A stretch of DNA of 41,673 nucleotides from JBOHNM01 sp050730675 (lineage in GTDB: Bacteria > Planctomycetota > Phycisphaerae > Phycisphaerales > UBA1924), in the NCBI GenBank assembly GCA_050730675.1, contig JBOHNM010000014.1, forward strand, positions 1 through 41,673, written 5' to 3'. How positions within the stretch are numbered: position 1 is the stretch's first letter; each line of letters opens with the position of its first letter. The translations under genes were made by a program, and so were the position numbers. Positions 15,854 through 24,159 of the stretch are shown piece after piece. The notes under the pieces were generated by a model. The model ran no database searches, had not been told where the DNA came from, and saw nothing but the letters and a program-made list of their open reading frames with translations.

Positions 15854-16690
15854 GTGTGCAGCCAACGTGGCCCGTCGTTCCGCGGACGCGCGGGCTTCAC
15901 GCTCGTCGAGCTGCTGGTCGTCGTCGCGATTATCGCTCTGCTGATCGCTCTGCTTCTGCCCGCACTCTCGGGAGCCCGCCGCGCCGGCCAGACGGCCAGG
16001 TGCCTCGCCAATTTTCACACACTCGGCACCGCCCAGCAGCTCTATGCCAACGCCTACAAGGACGCACTGGTGGATGCGGCTCTGGCCCACGGCGGCCTTG
16101 GCAACCCGCGCCAATCCTGGTCGTTCATCTTCCGCGAACTCATCGGCGGCTCGCTCGTTCTGCATTCGCCCGTGGACCGCAGCGTCCTGTGGCCGGTGGA
16201 CGAAGGCGGCTCGAGCGCGGCGATGTCCTTCGATCAATACCTTCGGGCCTACGACGCGAGCCCCGACAGTCCCCCCACAGCGCCGCTGGCTCGCTGGACC
16301 AGCTACGGCCTCAACGACTTCGTCACCCGCTCCAAGGCCCCGCCGATCGAATTCACCAATAACCACAGTTTCGAGACACTGAGCAAGGTCCCCCGCCCGA
16401 GCGCGACGGTGCAATGGCTCGTCATGACCTTCGGCAACTACGGCCCGCAGTCGGTGCAGTTCGCCGTATCGGACCACGTGCACTCGTTCAACTGGAGCGA
16501 CGGGCCGCCCCGCTCGCAGGCCGATACAGCCAGCAAGGAATCGGAGATCGCCGCCCACGGCGGAAAACTCGGGTCGTTCGCTGGGCTCAGCAACTACGGC
16601 TTCCTCGACGGCCATGCCGCAACACTCAAGTTCGAGGACGTGTACCTGGACGCGCAGCACAACAAGTTCTATCCGGAGGTCGCCCGATGA
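15854..16690 (+). CDS. Prepilin-type cleavage/methylation domain protein (2), first gene of palindrome-controlled operon
   Basis: 278 residues if translation begins at GTG 15854. Further upstream frames would start inside or before the promoter. The leader CSQRGPSFRGRAG precedes FTLVELLVVVAIIALLIALLLP, a typical prepilin-peptidase substrate. The C-terminal part has the H-X9-DG-like pattern (AHGGKLG...NYGFLDGHAATL). No clear ribosome binding site lies ahead of the GTG, and the predicted 5' end is only about 10 nt away, so initiation may be near-leaderless. The stop overlaps the next gene's ATG (ATGA), coupling it to the two HxH secreted proteins. Its role in that system is unknown. Confidence 0.82.
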   Translation: MCSQRGPSFRGRAGFTLVELLVVVAIIALLIALLLPALSGARRAGQTARCLANFHTLGTAQQLYANAYKDALVDAALAHGGLGNPRQSWSFIFRELIGGSLVLHSPVDRSVLWPVDEGGSSAAMSFDQYLRAYDASPDSPPTAPLARWTSYGLNDFVTRSKAPPIEFTNNHSFETLSKVPRPSATVQWLVMTFGNYGPQSVQFAVSDHVHSFNWSDGPPRSQADTASKESEIAAHGGKLGSFAGLSNYGFLDGHAATLKFEDVYLDAQHNKFYPEVAR

Positions 16691-17529
16691 GCCCGACAGC
16701 GATCAGAGCGACCGTGGTCTCGGCTGGACTGCTCGTCGGCGCCGCGCCCGCGCTGGCCCAGCTCCACGATGTCGACATCATCCTGCGTGCCGGCGACGGA
16801 CGAATGCAGACCGGCGCGGTGGTGAACCAGCAGGCGGTCTTTCCCCAACGGATCTTTGTCGCCACTTTCGGGGCCTTCGACTTCACCAATGATCCCGGCT
16901 ACGACTCGGACCCTGCCGCAAGCGGCCTCGCGCCGGGCACCACGGTCGGTTATGACTTTCTGAGCGCCCTGCACGTGTGGAACGGCACGGATTTCCATGC
17001 CGTCGCTTCGCCGGTTGTGCGTGTGACCTTCGGCCCGCTCAACGCGACGACGCCGACGACCGATCAGACCGCGCCCGGCTTCGGTGTTTCCATCTCCGCC
17101 GGGGGGACGTACCACCACCACTTCGGGTACACGCTCCTCAGCACGGCCACACCGCCGCTGGTGCCCGCCGAGACGGGCGTCTACTTGCTGGAACTGCAGG
17201 TCTGGTCCTCGAGCCCGACCGTCGCCCGCAGCCTGCCGTACTGGATGATCTTTAACCAGAACGCCGAGCCCGCGGACCTCGCCGCGGCGGAAGCATGGTC
17301 GCGATCGCACCTGCTGTGCTTGGCCGATGTCGCGGGGCTGGGCGGCTCGATCGGGGGGGACGGCCAACTGACCGCTGACGACATTGTCCTGTTTCTCGGC
17401 GCATTTTTCGGCGGCGACCTGTCGGTGGCGGACGTGGCCGGGCTGGGCGGTTCGATCGGCGGCGATGGTCAGCTCTCGGCGGACGACATCGTGGTATTTC
17501 TCTCGGCGTTCTTCGCCGGGTGTGGTTGA
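16687..17529 (+). CDS. Secreted HxH-motif protein with GC-type dockerin anchor
   Basis: 280 residues; ATG overlaps the previous stop and GGAGG lies 7 nt upstream. Signal peptide to about residue 25 (SAGLLVGAAPALAQ). The body (about 27-205) is a beta-rich domain with HDVDI, ALHVWNGTDFH, a triple histidine at 143-145 (TYHHHFGYTL), GVYLLELQVW and PYWMIFNQN. Residues 211-280 are two dockerin repeats, each reading ADVAGLGGSIGGDGQL.ADDI then a hydrophobic helix and AFF, ending in GCG: the 'GC-type' dockerin. The body is paralogous to the next gene's product (aligned VDI, HxH, YL.EL and P.W..FN blocks). The layout recalls the cyanobacterial all3515 Zur-repressed family (from memory). A metal-binding surface role is inferred. 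Confidence 0.8.
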   Translation: MSPTAIRATVVSAGLLVGAAPALAQLHDVDIILRAGDGRMQTGAVVNQQAVFPQRIFVATFGAFDFTNDPGYDSDPAASGLAPGTTVGYDFLSALHVWNGTDFHAVASPVVRVTFGPLNATTPTTDQTAPGFGVSISAGGTYHHHFGYTLLSTATPPLVPAETGVYLLELQVWSSSPTVARSLPYWMIFNQNAEPADLAAAEAWSRSHLLCLADVAGLGGSIGGDGQLTADDIVLFLGAFFGGDLSVADVAGLGGSIGGDGQLSADDIVVFLSAFFAGCG

Positions 17530-17640
17530 TGACGGCACGCAGCGAAAGCCGCGTCCGGCGATTCGCGTCGTTGCAGACTGGTCGCCCGCGGTTGTCGCCG
17601 TGGGGATTGGTCAATTCCCGATCGGGAGAAGGGGAAGATC

Positions 17641-18360
17641 ATGCGTCTTGCCGCAATCGTTGTTTGTGTCTCCATCGTCGCACCAGCGGAGTTCGTGCTC
17701 GCCCAGGGCGTGGATATCGACGTCGGCCTCTCGGTCCAGAATGGCCGCCTGGTCACCGGGGAATTCGCGGACCCGCCGGGGATACTTACCCCCGGTGAGC
17801 GGGTCTTCGGCGGCGAGATGTCGCTGCTCGGCGGCGCCGTGTTCGGCGATGAACCGGGCTTCCGGGCGTTCGCCGGCACGTTCAGCAGCACTGGGACGCT
17901 CACGGTGCAGTTCCGTAGCGCGATGCGGGTCTGGTCCGGCGGAAACTTCAATACCCTCGCCGCGCCGCTTCAGTTGAACGCTCAGCTCGCCGGCGGGGCC
18001 ATTTCCGTGTTCACGCCGCTCACCGACCCGGCCAATCCCGACACCGGCCCGCTGCCAGGGTTCACCTTCGATGTCAACCCGTTGGACCAGTTGCACGAGC
18101 ACGCAGATCTGTTCCTGGTCTCGTCGGCGTTGAACCCGCCGCCGATCCCGGAGGGTCTCTACCTCGTGGAACTTCAGACGGTCACCACCGTTCCCGGGAT
18201 CGACCGGTCGCTGCCCTTCTGGATCGTTTTCAATTACGGGATGTCCGAGCCGGAGCACGACGCGGCGATCGCCTACGTGCGGACCAACCTCGTTCCCGCA
18301 CCCGGGGCCGCGGCGCTCGCGGGACTCGGGCTGTTCGCGGCCCGCCGCCGGCGGCGCTGA
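17641..18360 (+). CDS. Secreted HxH-motif protein with CTERM-like sorting tail
   Basis: 239 residues from ATG 17641, with a purine-rich ribosome binding site (AGAAGGGGAAG). Signal peptide to about residue 22 (AEFVLAQ). The body matches the preceding protein: VDIDVGL, an RVWSGGNFNTL block, PLTDPANPDTGPLPGF, HEH at 152-154, GLYLVELQT and PFWIVFNYG. Instead of a dockerin it ends in PAPGAAALAGLGLFAARRRRR. That is a Pro motif, a hydrophobic helix and a basic cluster: the tripartite layout of PEP-CTERM/MYXO-CTERM sorting signals. It lies 111 nt after the dockerin gene on the same strand, with a strong hairpin behind it, so it is the likely last gene of the operon. Confidence 0.8.
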   Translation: MRLAAIVVCVSIVAPAEFVLAQGVDIDVGLSVQNGRLVTGEFADPPGILTPGERVFGGEMSLLGGAVFGDEPGFRAFAGTFSSTGTLTVQFRSAMRVWSGGNFNTLAAPLQLNAQLAGGAISVFTPLTDPANPDTGPLPGFTFDVNPLDQLHEHADLFLVSSALNPPPIPEGLYLVELQTVTTVPGIDRSLPFWIVFNYGMSEPEHDAAIAYVRTNLVPAPGAAALAGLGLFAARRRRR

Positions 18361-18393
18361 ACCGAACCCTTCCCAATCCGCTCGCACCACGCG

Positions 18394-18415
18394 CGCCCCG
18401 GCCCGAGCCGGGGCG
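18394..18415. terminator. Hairpin terminator between convergent genes
   Basis: Perfect 9-bp GC stem (18394-18402 with 18407-18415) and a 4-nt loop, between the CTERM protein stop (18360) and the peroxiredoxin stop (18418). No long T run follows on the plus strand. Confidence 0.65.
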
Positions 18416-18417
18416 TG

Positions 18418-18897
18418 CTATTTCGTCAGTCCGCGCACGCCCTCCACCACCCGGTTCACGTGCTCCCTGGGACGCAGCAGCGCGTTGTAGACCAGCCGCA
18501 CCACGCCCGCGCCGTCGATCACGTAGGTCACGCGCCCAGGCAAGAGCCCGAAGACGCTGCGCGGCACGCCGAACAGTTTCCGGAGCTTTCCCTCGGGATC
18601 ACTGACGAGTGAATACACGAGATTGTGCTTTGCCGCGAAGCCTGCGTGCGACGCGTCCGAATCGGAGCTGATGCCGATGACGGTCGCTCCGAGCCCCGCC
18701 AGCTCCGGAGTCGCGTCGCGGAAGCCGCACGACTCGATGGTGCAGGCGGGGGTATGGTCCTTGGGGTAGAAGAAGACCACCACGGGTCGTCCCCGCAGCG
18801 ACGACAGCCGCACAGGCTTGCCGGTGTGGTCCACAGCTTCAAAGTCTGGCGCCGGGTCCCCCACGGCGATCGCGGGCATCGCCGAGCGTAGGAGCAT
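18418..18897 (-). CDS. bcp: Thiol peroxidase of the PrxQ/BCP family
   Basis: Cytosolic peroxiredoxin, about 159 residues, reducing H2O2 and organic peroxides. The active site DHTPACTIESCGFRD has peroxidatic and resolving cysteines five residues apart, the atypical 2-Cys PrxQ pattern. ATG 18897 lies three bases after the TolC-like stop, suggesting translational coupling; ATG 18879 (MPAIAVGDPAPDF) is the alternative and gives the usual N-terminus. It is the last gene of the efflux operon. Confidence 0.92.
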   Translation of the reverse strand: MLLRSAMPAIAVGDPAPDFEAVDHTGKPVRLSSLRGRPVVVFFYPKDHTPACTIESCGFRDATPELAGLGATVIGISSDSDASHAGFAAKHNLVYSLVSDPEGKLRKLFGVPRSVFGLLPGRVTYVIDGAGVVRLVYNALLRPREHVNRVVEGVRGLTK

Positions 18898-18900
18898 CTG

Positions 18901-20670
18901 TCAGGGCACGGGCGGCGGTTCGCTGCGGTACTTCTTGTACAGATCCATCTGCTGCTGCTGGTCGTCAGAGCGGATCTGGTCGCGGGCCTTCTGCTCGTCC
19001 AGCGGTGAGAACTGGATCCCCGCCGAGCCGAGCACCGTCCCCGTCGCCACCGCCAGGTCGATCTGCGCGATCTCGTACTCGGCCATCGCACGCACCTCGG
19101 CCGACTGCGCATCGGCCAGGCGCGAAGCCGCGTCCAGCACGTCGGTGCTCGTGCGGGCGCCGACATCGAACTGCCGCTGCTCTCCCTGGAGCGTGCGCCC
19201 GGCAAGTATCGATGACTGCCGCGCCGCCAGCACCTTCTGCCACGCCGCCTGCAGCCGGTCGATCGCGTTCAGCACGTCCTGCGTCACCGTCTGCTCTCGG
19301 GCCTGGCGGGTCACCAGCCGCTGCATGCGGATCAGCACCGCTTGCCGCAGGCTCGCCTCGGCGGCCTCGTTGCCCAGCGGGATGCTCCCGGTGACACCGA
19401 TCGAGCCCGTCGGGTAGCGCCCCAGAAAGAACCCGGTGCTGGTGTTGGTGATCGTGTCGCCCGAGCCGCCGACGAGGATCGAGCCGCTGAGGTCAAGCCC
19501 CGGCAGCACGTTGTTGCGGGCCACGACGATGTTCACGGCGTCGGAAAGCAGCGCCAGCTCGTTCTCCAGGAGTTCCATCCGCTCGCCAAGGGCGATCTTC
19601 ACCAGCGCCTGCGAGTCGAGCGCGTACTCGATGAGGTTCGGCTCGGTCTTGGGGATCAACGCCGAACCGGTGTCAACATCCAATCCCGGGATGTTGGCTC
19701 GGCGCTTGAGTTCACGCTGCTGGATCAGCACGGCGTTTTCCGCCACGATGATCGCCTGAAGCCGTGCCGCCAGGCCCGACTGGGCCCGCGTGACTTCGAT
19801 CTCCGGCGCGGCCTGCGCTCGCACTCGGCGCTCGGCACGAGCAAGCTGTTCCTTGGCGACCTCGTACTCCTGTTGACGGACCAGAAGCTCGCCCCGCACC
19901 GCGTAGAGCAGCCAGTACGACCGGTCCGCCTCGGCCAGTTCGCTGATCACGCGCAGCTTCGTGCGCGTCTCGACGATCTGCTCGTTGTACCCGGCGATCT
20001 TGATGCTCGCCGTGTTCACATCGCGCCCGGCCCCGCGCAGAAGCGGCTGGATAAGCGAAAACTGCACGGATGTGTTGAAGTTCTGACCCGACCCGCCGCC
20101 GGGCACTGATGGGTCGGTCTCGCTCGCCGTGCCGATCAGGTCGACCGCTGCCCGCCCGCCGGTCCGCAGCGGAACGGTGAGCCCCGTGCCGACCTGCCCC
20201 TGCGTCAGCGTGCTCGAGAACGACGGCGAGGTGGCGTTGGTGGCGCCCGTGTTCGCACTCAGGAAATTGGCGAACGGCGTGAACACAGCGTCGAACTTCG
20301 CCTTCTCCACCGTCACGCTCTGCTCGGCGATCGTCGGGTCCACCAGCGCCACCTGCAGGTCCAGGTTGTTCTTCAGCGCCGACATCCGCACCTGCTCGAT
20401 GGTGATATCCACCGTCGCCATTGCCTTCAATCGCGCGGCCTCCGCCTCCGACTTGTTCAGCTCCGCCTGGTCCGGCGGTCGCTGCACTTTGTACTGCTCG
20501 ATGCTCAGCCGGCCGGCAGAACGCGTGCGCTCGGGGGCGAGGTTGTGCGCGAAGTCCGAATCCATGGGACCGAGCGGTCCACCGGTGCAGCCGGTAATCG
20601 CGACAACGCCACCGCTGAGAAGCAGGATCATCGTGCGGCGTGTCGAGGAGTACATCTGCATCGTCTTCAT
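18901..20670 (-). CDS. TolC-family outer-membrane efflux lipoprotein
   Basis: 589 residues. The signal ends in a lipobox (AITGC, Cys28), so it is probably lipid-anchored. Two long helical repeats follow, typical of TolC/NodT-type channels (about 100-330 and 370-580), with the characteristic ASRLADAQSAEVRAMAEYEIAQIDLA near the end. ATGA overlap with the permease gene upstream. With the MacA- and MacB-like proteins it would form a tripartite export pump across both membranes. Confidence 0.88.
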   Translation of the reverse strand: MKTMQMYSSTRRTMILLLSGGVVAITGCTGGPLGPMDSDFAHNLAPERTRSAGRLSIEQYKVQRPPDQAELNKSEAEAARLKAMATVDITIEQVRMSALKNNLDLQVALVDPTIAEQSVTVEKAKFDAVFTPFANFLSANTGATNATSPSFSSTLTQGQVGTGLTVPLRTGGRAAVDLIGTASETDPSVPGGGSGQNFNTSVQFSLIQPLLRGAGRDVNTASIKIAGYNEQIVETRTKLRVISELAEADRSYWLLYAVRGELLVRQQEYEVAKEQLARAERRVRAQAAPEIEVTRAQSGLAARLQAIIVAENAVLIQQRELKRRANIPGLDVDTGSALIPKTEPNLIEYALDSQALVKIALGERMELLENELALLSDAVNIVVARNNVLPGLDLSGSILVGGSGDTITNTSTGFFLGRYPTGSIGVTGSIPLGNEAAEASLRQAVLIRMQRLVTRQAREQTVTQDVLNAIDRLQAAWQKVLAARQSSILAGRTLQGEQRQFDVGARTSTDVLDAASRLADAQSAEVRAMAEYEIAQIDLAVATGTVLGSAGIQFSPLDEQKARDQIRSDDQQQQMDLYKKYRSEPPPVP

Positions 20671-21926
20671 TCGTGCCTGAGCGCATCAATGGGATTCAGC
20701 CGCGCGGCCTTGATAGCCGGGAACATACCGAAAATCACGCCGGTGGCCGCGCTGAACCCCACCGCCAGCAACACCGCCCACAGCGGCACCGTCGCCCCCG
20801 CCATCGGCCCCTCCGGGATCGCCTTCACGCCGGCAACCAGGATAAATCCAACGCCCAACCCCATCACCGCGCCAATCAAGCAGAGCACCACGGCCTCGAC
20901 CAGGAACTGCATCAGGATCACCAGCGGTGGCGCCCCCACCGCCTTGCGCAGCCCGATCTCGCGCGTCCGCTCGCTCACCGAAGCGAGCATGATGTTCATG
21001 ATCCCGATGCCGCCGACCAGCAGCGCGATCGCGACGATGCACGTCGCGGCGATCGTCAGCCCCGTCGAGGTGCGGTTCACCATGCCGATCACCTGCTCCA
21101 CCGCGCGGACGGCGAAGGTGTCCGGGTCCTCCGGCTTGAGCCCGCGCGATCGCCGCAGCGCCGTGCGGATCTCCGCCTCCAGGTCCGGATACGCCTTGGA
21201 GTCGGTCATCAGCCCCTGGATGAAGATCCCGTACACCGGCTCGGGCTTCATCGCATTGGCGACGCCAAACGGAATGAACACCTCCGTCAGCGGCTCACCG
21301 CCGCCGAACATCGCCGGCAGCGTCTTGGTCTCGACGACACCAACGATCACAAACCGCCGGCCATCCACGAGGATGGTCTGGCCCGAAGGGTCCTGGTTCA
21401 GCCCCAGTTCCTCGATCGCCTTGTCGTTGACAATGCACACATAGCGGCGCTGCTCGTCGTCGATGCGCGTGAACGGTCGCCCAAGGGTGATCGCCCGCCC
21501 CTCGACAAAGTGCCAGTCCTCGTCCTGCCCGCTGATCTGGACGTTGCGCTCGACGCGGTCCCCGAACTGCACGCTCGCCGAAAACCCCTTGACCGGCGTC
21601 GCCCGCAAAATGCTCGGGCACGTCTGCATAAGCAGGTCGAACTCACGGAGCTTGAGCTGGATCTGCTGCGAGCTGAAGCGTGTCGGCGCCTCGCGCGGCC
21701 GGCGCGGAAACACCACAAACCGCGTCGCGCCGAAGGTCTCGAACTCCTTGAGCACAAACGCCCGCAACCCCTCGGTCCCCGCGACGATCGAGATCGTCGA
21801 GGCCACGCCGATGATGATCCCCAGCGTCGTCAGAAATGCCCGAACGCGGTTGGCCCAGAGTTGCTGGAGCGCCAGCACCACCGTCGAGAACAGCACCCGC
21901 GGCACGGCAAGCACGAAATCGATCAC
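20667..21926 (-). CDS. MacB/FtsX-type ABC transporter permease
   Basis: 419 residues. An N-terminal TM helix (FLTTLGIIIGVASTISIVAG) follows a cytoplasmic segment. A periplasmic MacB_PCD-like domain spans about 55-285. The FtsX domain has three C-terminal TM helices, beginning ATCIVAIALLVGGIGIMNIMLASV and including the conserved SERTREIGLRKAVGA loop. The product ends in ARLNPIDALRHE, as MacB-type permeases do. It overlaps the ATPase gene before it and the TolC gene after it by 4 nt each. Substrate (macrolide, lipoprotein, peptide or lipid) cannot be inferred. Confidence 0.92.
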   Translation of the reverse strand: MIDFVLAVPRVLFSTVVLALQQLWANRVRAFLTTLGIIIGVASTISIVAGTEGLRAFVLKEFETFGATRFVVFPRRPREAPTRFSSQQIQLKLREFDLLMQTCPSILRATPVKGFSASVQFGDRVERNVQISGQDEDWHFVEGRAITLGRPFTRIDDEQRRYVCIVNDKAIEELGLNQDPSGQTILVDGRRFVIVGVVETKTLPAMFGGGEPLTEVFIPFGVANAMKPEPVYGIFIQGLMTDSKAYPDLEAEIRTALRRSRGLKPEDPDTFAVRAVEQVIGMVNRTSTGLTIAATCIVAIALLVGGIGIMNIMLASVSERTREIGLRKAVGAPPLVILMQFLVEAVVLCLIGAVMGLGVGFILVAGVKAIPEGPMAGATVPLWAVLLAVGFSAATGVIFGMFPAIKAARLNPIDALRHE

Positions 21927-22729
21927 GAGCCACCCCCCGGCCCGCCCGGACCCGCGACGCCGCCGTCGGCCGTCACCGTCTCGGCGCTCGCGGCGTGCTC
22001 GATCGCGTGCTTCATCATCGTCCGCAAGTACTCGCCGTGGATTGGATCAAGCCGGCGCGGAAAGTCGCTGAAGATCTTGCCGTCACGCAGGCGGATGATC
22101 CGCTCGGCGTGGGCCGCCACATCCTCCTCGTGCGTCACGAGGATCACCGTTTGCCCCTGCGCATGAAGTTCCTTGAACAACGCGATGATCTCCTCGCTGG
22201 TGCGGCTGTCGAGCGCCCCCGTCGGCTCGTCGGCGAGCAGGATGCTCGGCTCGTTCACCAGCGCCCGCGCAATCGCGACGCGTTGCTTCTGACCGCCCGA
22301 GAGCTGGTTCGGCCGGTGGTCCATCCGGTCGCCCAAGCCCACGCGCTTGAGCGCCGCCTTCGCCCGTGCCCTGGCCCCCAGCCACCGCCGCGGCGAATAC
22401 ATGAGCGGCAGCATCACGTTCTTGATCGCCGTGGCCCGGTTGAGCAGTTCGAAGCTCTGAAAGACGAACCCGATCTCCTCGTTGCGCACCTTCGCCAGTG
22501 CCCGCGCCCCCATCCACTCCACGTGCCGCCCGTTGAGCTGGTACGTCCCGCGCGTCGGCTTGTCCAGGCAGCCGATGATGTTCATCAGCGTGCTCTTGCC
22601 CGAGCCACTGGCGCCCATGATCGCGACGAACTCGTTCTTCTTTACCTCAAGGTCCACGCCGCGCAGCGCGCGCACTTCCTCCACGCCCACCGTGTAGATC
22701 TTCTCGAGCTGGCGGATGGAGATCGTCAC
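21923..22729 (-). CDS. MacB/LolD-type ABC transporter ATPase
   Basis: 268 residues. Walker A GASGSGKST at 39-47, Q-loop VFQSFELL, signature LSGGQKQR, Walker B ILLADEPTGALD and H-loop VTHEED are all intact. The segment after the Q-loop (PLMYSPRRWLGARARA) is typical of MacB-type ATPases. The last 25 residues form a Gly/Ala tail. It overlaps the membrane-fusion gene and the permease gene by 4 nt each. Confidence 0.95.
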   Translation of the reverse strand: MTISIRQLEKIYTVGVEEVRALRGVDLEVKKNEFVAIMGASGSGKSTLMNIIGCLDKPTRGTYQLNGRHVEWMGARALAKVRNEEIGFVFQSFELLNRATAIKNVMLPLMYSPRRWLGARARAKAALKRVGLGDRMDHRPNQLSGGQKQRVAIARALVNEPSILLADEPTGALDSRTSEEIIALFKELHAQGQTVILVTHEEDVAAHAERIIRLRDGKIFSDFPRRLDPIHGEYLRTMMKHAIEHAASAETVTADGGVAGPGGPGGGS

Positions 22730-24120
22730 TCGTCCTCGTCGCCGGAATCCTCGGCCGCAGGCTTGCCGGCAGCGGTCGCGGCGGGAGCGCCCGGGGCCTT
22801 CTTGGGCGCCTCGAGCTTCACGTCCTTGCCGTCGGCCAGGTCCACCAGCGCCTTGAACGGACCGGTGATCACCATCTGCCCCGCCTCCAGCCCGTTCTCG
22901 ATCACCGTGTGCGTCAGGTCGCTCACACCCGTTCGCACCGGCACCGCCTTCGCCTTGCCGTTGTCGCCGATCACGTACACCACCGTCGCGAAGGCCTTGG
23001 CCTTGTCGATCAGCGGATTCTCCGCGATTTCCTTCGGCAGACCGTCAATCCGCCGGTCCACCACCGCGTGGCTCGGCACCTTCATCACGTTGTCGAGCTT
23101 CTGCACCTGGATGTCCACGTTCGCCGAAAGCCCCGACGCCAGCACCTGCTCCTCGGGCTTGCTCACCAGCACCTCGACCTCGAAGTATCCCGTGCCGTCG
23201 CGGTCGATCAGTCGCTTGAGCCCCACGCGCTCCACCTTGCCCGCGAACTGCCGCCCCTGGTAGGCGTTGATGTAGACGATGCACGTCTGCCCCGCCTTCA
23301 CCGGCGCGATGTTCGCCTCGTCCACCCGCGCCTTCATCAGCATCGTGCTGAGATCCGCAATCTCCATGATCACCGACGCCGCGTTGTTCAGCGTGCCGAC
23401 CAGCACCAGCTCGCCCACCTCGGCGTTGAGCTTCACGATCGTCCCGTCGAAGGGCGCGATGATCACCGTGTTCTCGAGGTCCTTGGTCGCCCGCGCGATG
23501 TTCGCCCTCGCAATCTCGATGTTGTGCGTGCTCGCCTCAAGCTGCGCCTTGGTCCGCAAAAACCCCTCTTCCGCGGCGTCCAGCTCCGACTTGCTCTTGT
23601 CCTTGCTCGCAAAGAGGTCGCGGGCCCGTACCACCTCAGCGTCCATCATCGCCAGCGACGCCCGGTACCCCTCGCGCCGCGCCTCCTCGGCCTTCTGTGA
23701 CGCCTGGGCGCTCTCCAGCGCCGCCGCCAGATCGCGCGAGTCCAGCCGCACCACGACATCATTTTTCTTAACCGGCTCGTTCTCGCGGAACGGAAGATCG
23801 GTGATCCGCGCCGCCACCTGCGCCGAGATCTGCACCTTGGTCTTGGGCTCGATCGATCCCGGCGCGTTGATCGCCCGGATCAGCTCGCCGCGCTTCACCT
23901 CGTCAACACGCACCTCGATCGGCTCGGGCTTGGGCATCTGCGACTTGGCCCAGTCCCGCGCGCCGGGGCTGAACATGAACAGCCCGATCACCGCCGCCAG
24001 CGTCAGGAACCCCACCCCGAGAATGCTGAAGACCCATTTCCACACGCGAGGGCTCCGTGTACGCGGCGACACCATCCCCGTGGCGCAAGCCGCCCCCGGA
24101 GAGGAGTTTATAGGGAGCAA
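22726..24120 (-). CDS. HlyD/MacA-type periplasmic adaptor (membrane fusion protein)
   Basis: 464 residues from TTG 24120, which has GGAG 5 nt upstream; ATG 24075 (449 residues) is the alternative. One N-terminal TM helix (VFSILGVGFLTLAAVIGLFMF) is followed by a first half-lipoyl region (GSIEPKTKVQISAQVAARI), a long coiled-coil hairpin (about 135-210), a second lipoyl half (ENTVIIAPFDGTIVKL) and beta-barrel strands. An acidic/Lys/Ala tail (DSGDEDE) ends the protein. It links the inner-membrane MacB-like transporter to the TolC-like channel. First gene of the tight four-gene exporter set. Confidence 0.9.
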   Translation of the reverse strand: MLPINSSPGAACATGMVSPRTRSPRVWKWVFSILGVGFLTLAAVIGLFMFSPGARDWAKSQMPKPEPIEVRVDEVKRGELIRAINAPGSIEPKTKVQISAQVAARITDLPFRENEPVKKNDVVVRLDSRDLAAALESAQASQKAEEARREGYRASLAMMDAEVVRARDLFASKDKSKSELDAAEEGFLRTKAQLEASTHNIEIARANIARATKDLENTVIIAPFDGTIVKLNAEVGELVLVGTLNNAASVIMEIADLSTMLMKARVDEANIAPVKAGQTCIVYINAYQGRQFAGKVERVGLKRLIDRDGTGYFEVEVLVSKPEEQVLASGLSANVDIQVQKLDNVMKVPSHAVVDRRIDGLPKEIAENPLIDKAKAFATVVYVIGDNGKAKAVPVRTGVSDLTHTVIENGLEAGQMVITGPFKALVDLADGKDVKLEAPKKAPGAPAATAAGKPAAEDSGDEDE

Positions 24121-24159
24121 CCCCGCTCCATTTCACGACAATTGTTGCGTATTTCGAAC

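Noticed and set aside
20640..22166. Plus-strand 508-codon frame opposite the ABC permease and ATPase
   Set aside because: Arg/His/Pro/Gln-rich translation with no motifs; the minus strand encodes complete ABC proteins.
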